Assembly: GCA_947396885.1 (NCBI GenBank)
Contig: OX377204.1
Coordinates: 37,967,975-38,031,974 of the forward strand
DNA: 64,000 bases
Reading direction: 5' to 3'
Source of the DNA: Heligmosomoides polygyrus polygyrus
Taxonomy: Eukaryota > Nematoda > Chromadorea > Rhabditida > Heligmosomidae
The position numbers and the translations under genes were made by a program. Below, piece after piece: positions 31,101 through 43,100 of this stretch. The notes under the pieces were generated by a model that saw only the letters and a list, made by a program, of their open reading frames with translations, searched no databases and was not told the origin of the DNA. Every line of letters starts with the position of its first letter. The first letter of the stretch is position 1.

Positions 31101-34100
31101 TCATGAGGAACAGCGTCTCCCAATATGACGTCGCCAACCGGTATATTTGACTGCTTCAGGCTCAGGATTCTGAAGCGTATCTCTACAGAGCGCAATAGAT
31201 TGGAAGTATAGTTGTGCCCGAATGAATATTCGAACATTCGAATTCAAATAATTCCACTCGAAAGCGAATGCTCGAAAAAACGCGATTTTCGAATGTATTC
31301 GAATTCGAATGCTCAAAAAAAGCGATTTTCGAATGTATTCGAACTCGCGCGCGCCCTTATCGGGCACTCCTGAGCCGTTTGTTCTTCGAGCGTAGAACCA
31401 GGCTAAGGAAGGGACTCAGGGTGTGTGCTATCTAAGATGCTCGTGTGGAAACCGCCTTTGTCGCTCAGGGGAAGTCTGCAGCTTCGAGCAGAAACGATTA
31501 CAGCTGGAAAATGTGCAGAAAACTTCAGCCAATTATGTAGACTCAAAACCCCTCAAATCTCAACCACTCAGTTCAAATGCAAAAATCCCGCACTATCCAC
31601 TGCGCATGACGGGAGTGCCATCGCAGGCGCACAAGACACTGGTCGAATGCCCGCGCGGAGATCGCGTATAAAAACACCCCCCCCCCCTCCTACAATGGAT
31701 TCGGTCAGGTGTACGAGGTGGAGCGCGCTTGCACAACGCACAGTGCAGCATTCCTAACAGAGTGGACTCCCTCTCTATAATTTAAAATTCTAGAACTCGA
31801 GCGGCTGCATCGAAAAAGGCCACTAGGAGCTCAACCATGCAGCAGGCTACGACAGCTGCACAGACTACTCCAAACACCGAAGACGAATTTCATGGACTGT
31901 CAGCGGCTGAGCTCTTTTAGTTGGCCATTGAGATGAGTAGAACCCTGCCGTTGCCGTTGAGGCGTCTTGAAGGCCGCTATTCAGAGGGTTCCTAGGGACT
32001 TTTCTGCAATTCCTGAGAACATCAAACGTTCTCGAAGCATTGCGATTAGTGGTCTGGAGGAGCACAGGACTTGCCGCCATCAATCAAATCTTTAGGATGG
32101 GTAAACCTGATCCAAAACGTCCATGGTTAGTTAAGGTTGTGCTTCCGTCCACTTCTCACTGGCGCCGTGCCCTTGCGAACGCGCGACTTCTTTGTGGCAA
32201 TTGCTTTCCTCACTTGTTCTTACGAAGAAGTATGACGGCTGAGGAAAGGAAGCATGACTACGAATTGAGGCAACAAGCGCGAGAGATCAATAAGGGCAGT
32301 ACTGATCGCCAGTGGGTCGCGTATCGCAGAGAACTTGGACGCAGGTATGAACTTCCCAGGAGATCGGGAACTTCCAAATTGGCATGGTTCTAAATTGAGG
32401 TATTACTTACTAAACGCTCGAAGTTTGGTGTATAAAACTGATCATCTTTAGGCATTTCTGTCTAACGAAACCCTGTTAAAGACCTTGTGTTCATCACGGA
32501 AACCTGGCTTTGTTTGGTGAATAAAACTGATCATCTTTAGGCATTTCTGTCTAACGAAACCCTGTTGAAGACCTTGTGTTCATCACGGAAACCTGGCTCT
32601 CTAAGAAAGTTCTTTACTCTGAACTCGCAGGAGGCCTACCGTGCATTATTTTTCGTTTTGATCGCAATGGTCATCCTAGAGGCGGGGTTTGTTGCGTTTT
32701 CAAGGGAAATCTTTGCGTAGTGCCTTATTTTCACGGTGCTCATAAAGGCAAATGTGCTTTGTCCGGATTTTTCCTCATCTGATAGGGTGTCATATACGAG
32801 AATAATCAATGTGTATCACCCTCCTAATTATTCCAAAGCTGAGGATGAAACATTGTTAGAGAACCTTCGAGAACTTGCCTCAGCTCATTTTAGATTGATT
32901 TTATTGGGCGACTTTAATCTACAGATTCGTCCATTGATATTTCCGTCCTGTCGCCCTGCTTTAAGCCACCAGATGTTATGATATTCGGAAAAATGACATA
33001 GGACAAAGATACTATCATCTTGTATATACAGTGCTAACAAAACTGGTCGAACCAATGCTGAAAACTGAGACAAACAACGTGGTTGAATATGAAGCCAAAG
33101 CCAGCGCAGTCCAACAAACTTTCCTCGCTGGCTTGTCCTAGTCCACTGATGAAAATTGAGCATGCGTCGGCCATCAGAATTATGCAACACTAACCGCGAC
33201 AGGTTAAGTGAGAGAGAAAACAATTCGGCTAACCCAACCCCGCAACTCCCACCCTGATCGGTTAGGCTTGAAAGGAAACCATAGCAGCGCTCAAAAGATC
33301 GATAATATCGATCGATATTGATTGCCTGATCGAAAACCATTCGGCTGTGAAGCGCTTCTTTCGCAAAACGCAAAACGTCATGGATATGGGTGCTCTCTGC
33401 TTCGCACTCCTTTGGCAGCCGTTCCGTAAACATCATAGATGGGATCAACATGCACCGTCGACAGCTCATGCGCCGTCAGCAGTAAACACTCGCCGTCGCG
33501 ACGGCCTTCAGTGCGGCGGACTTCAGAGCGACGTACTTAGCGGACGCGGCGGCTTCGTACTATGTTATACTTCGGCAACGCGTCGTCGACAGGAGAGCAT
33601 CGCAGCGCATTTTTAGCATCGTAGCGAGTTTTCAATGTCATCATTTGGGGTACATGTCGCGAAGACGGGCAGCATTGGGATGGGAACGCCCCATCCAATC
33701 AGACCACATTGAAAGGGCGTGCCATTCAGAGAGTGCTTGTGCAGTCGGTACCCTGGTCGGCTGGCATCTGTTCGTTCCGTGCTCTGCTTGGTTATTATTG
33801 GCTAGCGCGCTCCCATCTATGAATGCTGCTCGCCTTCGCGACATGTACTCATATTCGACTCCTTGAGCACTAATTCAGTGAAACATTTACTTTTAGCATA
33901 TAAGTCCTATGTAGGGCCTCAACTTGAATATGGTACAACCGTATTTAATCCGTCCTCAAGTCGCAACATAATAAAACTTGAAGCAGTTCAAAACAACCTT
34001 ACTAGAAAGTTGTGGATGAGGCTTCATGAGTACGAGTACTCCACCATACCGCCTGCCCCTGTACGCAATAAAATATTTGATATCTTGTCGCTTACTATTC

Positions 34101-37100
34101 GAAGAAAAAGGTACGACCTCGTCATTCTTCTTCTTCTTCTTCATCTTCTTCAGCGTTTGTCCCACTTCGTCGTGGGGTTCGCTCTCCTATTGTCATAACG
34201 CCACCTTTCTCGGTCCTGCGCTTGATCAGGGTGGACGCCAGTTACTTTCATGTCCATGTGTAAGGAATCCGACCAAGCTGCTTCGGGCGTCCTCTAGGCC
34301 GCTTTCCTGACACATCCAACTCAAGGCCTATCTTGCGGACGCTGTCATCCTTTCCACGCAGAACTGTCCGTACCATCGTAAGCGAGCTTCGCGCATCTTG
34401 TCCACTATCGGCGCAACACCGAACTTCTGTCGAATAGCATCATTTCTGATGCGGTCCATGCGCGGGACTCCAGCCGTCCAGCGCAGCATCTTCGTCTCCA
34501 TGACGCTGAGGCGCGTTTCAACTTCCATAGTCGCAGGCCAACACTCAGCGCCTTACATTGCTACCGGCCGCACGACTGTTCTGAGATCTTCGGCTTCAGG
34601 TGCTCTGGTATCTTCCTGTCGTCAGCGAACGCCATTTGGACCAAGCTGCACTCACGCGTGAGTTCACTTCAACCATCAGACCGCCGTCAGACGCTATTAC
34701 TGATCCCAGATATTTAAACACCGAAGTGCGTGCAAGCTCAGTACCTTTAAACTTAATGGAGCCGGACTCGTTTACGTCAGTCGTTAAGTACTCGGTCTTC
34801 TTGACGTTCAATTTGAGTCCCAACATCGCCAGGCGGTCGCACCAAGCTTGCACCTGCCGCTTATCTTCGCAAGCGAGCATCACGCATCATCAGCATAAAG
34901 CAGCTCCATGGACGGGCTTCTGAAGATCTCTCGTAATGGCATCCACGACGACAACAAAGAGGAGTGGAGAAAGTGCAGAACCTTGGTGCACCCCAACAAA
35001 GATGAGAAACTCCAGTCAGGTTCCAGCTGCAGCTTGCACTCCACTCTTTGGGCAAGAGTAGAGCATCCGCACCCACTCTATGAGTTCCTCAGTTATGTTG
35101 TGTTGTCGTAAGGCGTACCATATGACCTCACGAGGTACGCGGTCGAAGGCCTTCTCCAAGTCGAAAAAAGCTATATGCACCGGCTTCTGTTACTCGCGAA
35201 GCTTCTCCACCAGGAGTCGGGCGGCGTGTATAGCATCAATGGTCCCACAACCAGACACAAAACCGCACTGGTTGTCAGAGAGCTTGACGATGTCCCGAAT
35301 TCGTCCACCGACAATTCGCTCGAAGATCTTCATGCTGTGCAAAAGCAAGCGAATCGGAGCAGTCTGCAGGACTGCCCTTCTTCTTCCAAGTCGGAATCGT
35401 CGTAATGTTGTGCCAACACTCCGGTACTTTCTTCTCCACTACTACCTCTCTACACTTACTACCTGGTTGAAGAATTCAGCCAACCACTCAGCAGGATACC
35501 AGAGCTTCGACTTCCAAACATCGGCTGCCAGATCATCCGGTCCTGTCGCCTTGCAAGGCTTCATCTTCTTCAAAGCCGCTTCTGTTTCCTCCACAGTGAT
35601 CTTGTGAACGGGACCGTGAACAGAATCCACAGAAGGAATGGCCGCATGAGGAAATTCCATAGTGGAAATTTCCTCAAAATAATCACGCCATCGCTTCAGC
35701 GCCTTTTTTTTCAGAAGATGGCCGCTCTCATAATTGGTGCCAAAGAATTTTTCAATATCCTCGGGGGCGCGTGTAGCGCAGTCGGAGGAGGCGCGACTGT
35801 CGCGTGCACCCGATACCAGGTTCCTGGTTCGGATTTCCCGCCCAGGCCAACCAAGCCTTCCATCCCTCCGGGGTCGGTGAATTGGTACCAGACTTGTCTG
35901 GGAAGGATAAAGCGCTGACTTGTTCATCGGCTGGCCACCGCAAGTCATTGTATGGCCAAATACGCATTCATGTCGCCTCCACGACATCCCGTAGAAGGAG
36001 AATGCGCTGGCGCATCCCAAAAGGGATTGAGTAACGCCGTCCTTTATCCTTTTTTATTATCCTCGGTATGGCGATGGCGGGTCTTAGCAAGTCGGTACAA
36101 ATACCGCTCACCATCGCGCGACTCGAGCTTTTTGTTGACATCACTATAATGAGTGGCTTTCGCAACAGCCACGGCTTTCTTTGCGGCCTTCTTCGCCTTC
36201 TGATACTTCTGCCAGTTGTCGTCTGCTTTATGGCCGAGAAACCATGATAAAGCGATTTCTTCTCCCTAACCTTCGCTTTCACATCGTCCATCCACGGCCA
36301 TGTCTGCTTGTCGACGTTGCGTCGTCCATGCTTCGTTATACCGAGTTAGAACCTTGCAGCTTGGCGTATCGGGTCGGTTGATTCCTTCCAGGTTTCGTCA
36401 ACAGTCGTGACTGTAGGCAACCGTACGCGGTAAATCACAGCTGCTTCCTTCTCTTTCATTCGCCACCACTTGATTCTCGCAGCACCGCATCGCTCAACCT
36501 GCTGCACCTTCGGAGGGGTGTCTTGAAGGTGTAAACCAGCGGTCGATGCTGTGGGGCGACCATATCATACGGCACGATCTTCGCGTCTGTGACAATGCTT
36601 CGGTCGCGATCCTTGACAAGGACAAAGTCTGAGACCTGGAGCTCCCATTATAGTATGAGATGAGGTGGGAGCCGCGTTTCCGAAAAACGGTGTTCACAAT
36701 GGCGAGGTTATCTGATTCCGCATACTCAAGAATGCGCTCATTATCGGCGTTACGAGACTCGTATCCGAAACTACCATGACAGCTGTACCCGTCCTCCGCA
36801 GCACCTACGTGCCCATTAAGGTCACCAGCGACTATGCTGACATCTTTCGGGGGTACCTCTGCTGTCTTCTCATCAAGCAGGCTCCAAAACTCTTCCATGG
36901 CTTGATCGGAGCAACCACTCTACGGAGCATACGCAGATAAGAAGTGATAGAGTCGCTCCTTAGCGGCGGCAATGATCTTCATCAACCAATCGTCAAAGCG
37001 TTCAACGCTTAACGCTCGTTCTGAGACGATTACTCCGACACCACTGGTGGTCCTGGGACTTCCACACAACGGCCTTGAAGCCACGTCCTATGTCCTTTGA

Positions 37101-40100
37101 CTTGCTGCAGGACCACCTCGTCTCCTGCACCGCACAGAAATCAACTCTTCTACGCTCCAGTGCTTCAACCAACTCGCACGAGTGGCCCGTCAACGTACCC
37201 ACATTCGGTGTTGCTACGCGGGTCCTGCTTACGTTACGGGACTTTCGGATTAGCTCAGTTGCCCCCCGGTGCCGTCCTCGCATCAGGGACCCTCGCATAC
37301 TTCTCACACTCGCCGGGCTCTGCGAGTGCGCGTCGGCTCCCGCGGAGGCCGTAGCACTATCTCGAAAAAGATAACTCATCATACACCATGTGATGTGACA
37401 TGGGTCTTGGTAAGCCGGCCTGTCACAAGGACCTGTCTCCTGCGTTCGAGCGTCCGTGCTTAGCTCAGCTCACAAAGCGAGCAGTTTGCAGTAGCACCAC
37501 GTTGAGGAACGGACATCGCCACCGTACGACCTCATCATGATCTACGAAATTCTAAATTCCATGACGGGTCTATCTGTGGAACAGTTTTACACGATTTTGC
37601 CTTACACCGCACAGACAATGCTTCATTTTCCAAGATCTAGGGCTTCTCTGCGTGCCACGTTCTTTATACAAAGGGCTGGTTCCGAATTCGTGAAATTATC
37701 GAAAACATCTCAAATTCCTGACTCCTTGAGTAAATTCCAAAAGCTTTTAGACAGACATTTCCGAAACGCTTAATTGCTTACCCTTTTATGAATGTAGATA
37801 TCTATGCTCAATCAATCTTCTTGTTCATCACGTTCTCCTTATAGAATGTTTTTTTGTTAACATTTCCCCTAGAACCCTCATAAGTTGTTTATGTTTTGCG
37901 TGAATTTCACGTATAAATAAATAAAATAAAAACAACAGAAGTGCGGCGCCGTGTTAAGCATTTAACGACTACTGATTTACCGATTTAACGACTTTATCAG
38001 CATTTTCGTTAAATTCCTTTATTGGAGTTTAGCAAAGGCCTTTTTCGTTAAATCGCATCGAAGTTAAATTTACACGGAATTTTCGAAATTCACAAGAAAA
38101 TATAAGCTTTAATTAATATGAATTGTATCTCGAAAAGCCCTTCGTAGAGGTTTGCAGTATCATTTCAGAAAGCGAGGAAGCACTACTTACTTTCTTCACA
38201 GTTTTATTTTGTGTTACTTGCTCTGCAAGAAAGCGAAAAGGCGTATAAAACACAGAGAGAACGGGTGAGAAGGACAAAAAAACGAAGAAAGGTGACAAAG
38301 TGAAGGGAAGGTAAGGTTTAGGCTCCCACTCCCTCCACAAACACTCGATGTTCTAGCGAATGGCACTATTTCTGTACGCAAGACGGTCGTCTTTTGCACT
38401 TCTCGATTTCGTAATTCGAAGTCCGGTGGGGATGATGGAAGTGCTGAGAACGAAGAACCAACACACAATCAATACACTCCATCAGAGCGCATTTTCTGCT
38501 ACCCTTGGATGACGTCGGTGACGGAAGTATAACAGCCCTGCGGAGCTCTCGACGACGTCGTCGGCAACGCTGTGTTGTGCGTGCTGTTACGCAGTGCGTA
38601 GTAGTCCCTTCAACACAGCGCGTCGCCGAAGTATAACATAGGCCTTCAGCGCGGCGTACGCAGCGGACGAGGCAAGCTTCACATAAGAAGAGTAAACAGT
38701 GCACTTCGACATAAGAGTGTATGTTGAAATAAGAAGGAACGTAGCCCAAACCTAGTGCAAGTCACCTTGTTTCTTCCATATTATTTATACGGTGGCATCA
38801 TTTTATGTGTTTATCGCGCCTCCTGGCTTTTATTTATTTATTTTTATATCTCAAATATGCCGTCAAATTTGGTTATCAAATTATTTTATGCGAGTATTAT
38901 TACTATTTACAATTTTTAAAACTAATTAATCTTATTATATTTTATGCCAAGTATTTTAGTCAACTATTTAATTAACCTTGTTTTTCTACGATATCTCTAG
39001 GTATCCAAGCACGTTCTGACTTTTAAAAAAGAATTCTTAGCCTTACTACAGGGTGCGTAAAAAGTATTGACGCACTAAACGCGAACGTTAGAAATAACAA
39101 CACACTATAAAACTTAACAAGTTTATATAGGAAACGTCAACAATGATCTATAGAACAGAATAGCATCACTTTTATTTTATATGGGCTTCTTTGCTGCGAA
39201 TGCAATGGCGAAGACTTCGAGGAAAGGTATCTAGGTTGCGCCGCAAGTAGTCCATGTCGATTTCGTTCCATGCTTTGACCAGATCGTCCTTCGCTGACTT
39301 CATTCTTTTTTTGGGAAGTAGCACAAGCCTTGTTCTCCAACGCTTCCCATACAGAGTAATTCAGCGGATTCAAATCCGCTCTATACAGATGTCATTCTCC
39401 TGCCGGAGTGAAGTCCTTCATGTTGGCGTCGCATCAGTCCTGAGCAATCCTCGACTCTGCGCAGGAGTCTGATCCTGCTGGAAGACATACGGCTTACTCT
39501 CGAGGTGGGATTCACCAAGGAACCAATTGCTTCTTTAGGACATCAATACAGATAGTTCTACTGATTTATCTTCAGTCCTGTATCCATAAAAACGAGAGGC
39601 GCTTGTGATGAATGCACAAACCATGATACTGGCCGGATCTACGGAAAGATGTCATTTGGATATGCAGATTTATTGCATTACATAATAAATTTTTAAGCAT
39701 TTTTTAAAACAGCTGAAATGGATAACTGAGAGTAAGCCGTATGTCTTCCAGCAGGATTAGACTCCTGTGCAGAGTCTAGGATTGCTCAGGACTGATGCGA
39801 CGCCAACATGAAGGACTTCACTCCGGCAGGAGAATGACATTTGCATAGAGCGGATTTGAATCCGCTGAATTATTCTGTATGGGAAGTATTGGAGAACAAG
39901 GCTTGCGCTACTTCCCAAAAAAAAATGAAGTCAGCGAAGGACGATCTGGTCAAAGCATGGAACGAAATCGACATGGACTACTTGCGGCGCACCGTCGATG
40001 CCTTTCCTCGTCGTCTTCGCCCCTGCAGTCGCAGCAAAGAAGCCCATACAATATATAAGTGATGCTATCCTGTTCGCTAGATCATTGTCGACATTTATAC

Positions 40101-43100
40101 TCTATAATAATCCGCTAAGCGATGAGTCACACTATCGATCGGCGATGAGTCATAAAATAGGGGAAATTACGGGAAGTTACGAGGCACAAATTAAGGCAAG
40201 AAATAGCGGAAAATACCAAGACGCCTTCTACATGCCTGGCGACTCAGTAGACGAGCTGAACACGTCGCCAAACTTGCCTGGCGACTCGGTAGACGTGCCG
40301 AACACGTCGCCAACTTCAGCCCTGGGGTAATCGAGGTGCTGAGCACGATTATGAAGTTCGTTTTTGAAGTGTAGATCACCATTGATCGATGTCGATCAAA
40401 TTATCGATTTTTTATGGATGTCGTCCAAGCGGTCCGAAACTTCAGCCCTGGGGGTAATTGGTAACTTCAGCCCTGGGGGTAACTTTTGAGCAAGTATTGG
40501 TTATTCCAAGGGTTTCCGTGTATATGATATTACGCTTTATTTTTTATGGAGACTTCAGAGTCAAAGTGTGGAAATGTATTGGCTTTGAAATTAAAAAATG
40601 TTTTATTAAAGTTAGTCTCTATTTGGTTATTTACTATTCTTAAGCTTAGATCTAGATAACTACATGCGTGTTCAGAGGAGTGTATCCTTTTAGAGGCTAA
40701 CGTGTTTCCATACACTAATCCTAGTGTGTTATCAATGTTCTCGGTAAAGTTACGAACTATAAGAATGTTATCCATGTATCGAAATGGTTTGAATAATTGA
40801 CGTTCATCGAAAATCGTATTTTTGGAGTATTCAAATTATGTATTACATCCCTGCTATATTACATTTTTGGTCTATACCTTTTCCCTTTCTTGATATTTCT
40901 TTAAATCCTTTACGTACAATAATATATATGTTTCCTGTAAAACCATGATTATAAATAGGTTCGATGAAACGACTATATTTATGATGTCGTATGTCGCAAA
41001 TGCATTTTTTATTAAGTATTTCTTTGTAGTTTTCCAAATTCGCGTTTTTTTTAGAAATTTATTGAAGTTAAATATAGTCCTTGATAATGGTTTTCATAAG
41101 TGAAAACCACTCTAAAAGGAATGAAGTCTTTAGTTGAATTATTCTTAATAACCTCTCTGGCTTTAGTGTTGTTAAATGCTTTATTGAAGTTAACGCGGTC
41201 AGAAATGTTACCTTATCTATGTATTTAATTTTTTTTTGTATTCTTGGTCGTTATTTAAGTTTTTATTGTAATTGATATGTGCCAGTAAACATAAAACGTT
41301 AAGCTTCCTTTCTTTACTAATGTTTCTAAGAAATTCTGAGGTTGAGCTTAAGATTGACAAGTGCATTTAAATTTTGTTTGTTTAATTTTTAAAATTACTG
41401 TATACATCTGCTGTTTTTATATCCTGTTCTTTGGTAACATAATGTATAAAACTGTCGATACTGTGTGAAGTTGCATTCTTGTTTCTCTTTTAGTTTCCTC
41501 TATTTCTTCTTTCTTTTATAATTTGAAGTGAATGAAAGGGGTGATTTATCCCATAATTAAGTGGATTACTTATATTAGCCATATTACCATATCCTTTTAT
41601 ATTATCGTTTAATCCAAATGGATAAGCACTATTAAGGAGTCTGCTCCAGAACAGTTCATTGCTGAACAGCTTGTTTTTATCTGAATTTTCTTCCAACGAG
41701 TCTAACACTATAAATTTTGGGGAAGACTGGCATTTGTGAAAATGTTGACATAGTGGTGTAAATTTCTTTTAGTTATTAACATAACACACATTTGCTTTTA
41801 CAGTTAGTATTCTGCATTTTATTAGGTTGGTGCATAAGTTCTCGTACATTTGATCCCTCCTGAATTGAAAGCGCATTTTCCCGCTAAATTTCTCACAGGT
41901 ATCAACGCGTAAATTATCGATCGATAGAGAAATGAAAGGGCTACAAGACGTTCTGCGTTGTTAACGTCAGCTATTATGGCTAAGCAATTCATCCCAACTG
42001 AGACGCATATTTGGCACGTCATGTTATTCCTGCATCAATCTGGCCTCAATGCCCGCGAATCGTATCGTCGCCTGAAGGACAACGAGTGCTCCTGCTCGAA
42101 GTACTGCGTACCAGTGGTTCTCGAAGTTTGCAGTTGGTGAATTCTCCGTTGAAGACAATGAACGAGAAGGGCGCCCGATGACACTGGATTTGGATGGCCT
42201 CCGAAGTAGAGTGGAAGCGGACCCATACCAAACCACTCGCGAACTATCAAGCACTCTTGGTGTTAGTCACTCAAGAGTCGTTCGAGGATTGAAGTCGATT
42301 GGCAAGGTGCAAAAATTGGGTCGCCGGGTACCTCACGACTTGACACAACATGACATGGATCGCAGAGCCGATGTCGCTCTGTCTCTCCTTACCCTCAGAC
42401 GTACCCACGGATGGCTGGACAACCTTGTACCGGGGATGAAAAGAGGATACTCTACTCTACTTATCACCGGCGTGCACAGTGGGTTGACGCAACTGGAGAG
42501 GCAGAGGACGTTCCGAAAGCCGACCTTCACGTGAAAAAGGTGATGCTATGCATTTGGTGGAGCGTTCTTGGCGTAGAATACTGGGAGCTGCTGGACGAAG
42601 GGATAGCAGTGACGGCAGAGGTTTACGTCAACCAACTGAGGAAGTTGAGGGCCCACCTTCAAACCACACGAGGAGAGCAAGTGAAGGTGTATTTTCAACA
42701 CGATAACGCTAGACCGCATATTGCTAGAGCGACGGCGGCTGAGTTGGCGGACTACGGATGGACCGTTCTTCCACATCCACCTTACTCCATGACTTCCCAG
42801 CACGTTGGCGAAAGACAATTGATGTAAAGGGTGGTTACTTCAAATGATTTGATATTGTTGTTGGTATGTTGTGATAATAAATGCCCCAAATGTTCGAGAA
42901 CTTATGCACCAACCTTATATAAGTGATAATATAAAGGTTAGTAACCGATGAAATTAAAAAATGCTCAAAACTAATTTTTTTGCGGTAACAACAATTGGAA
43001 TTATATGAAGACCCTTTGTTAGAGTTGCCGAAATCCCTTAGAACAAAATGATTGCATCGTTCTCTGTATCTTAAGAATTTTTGCGGGTATAATAAATTTC

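Larger units (their letters stand above)
32986..33862. other. Sequence replacing the CR1 RT core
   Basis: No RT motifs are visible. It contains part of a GC-rich dispersed repeat (33465-33620) and a MITE (33653-33845). Confidence 0.5.
34126..37523 (-). mobile_element. Full-length RTE-type LINE inserted in the CR1
   Basis: About 3.4 kb on the minus strand, the usual RTE length, flanked by a 15-bp target duplication (34111-34125 and 37524-37538, one mismatch: GTACGACCTCRTCAT). It ends in a GAA-rich simple repeat tail at 34126-34150, as RTE elements do. Removing it restores the CR1 reading frame. A SINE lies inside it. Confidence 0.92.

Noticed and set aside
32885..33469. 194-codon minus-strand frame
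   Set aside because: It overlaps the LINE endonuclease in antisense and shows no recognisable motif.
35442..36020. 192-codon minus-strand frame
   Set aside because: It is a chance fusion of antisense SINE sequence with the start of the RTE RT.
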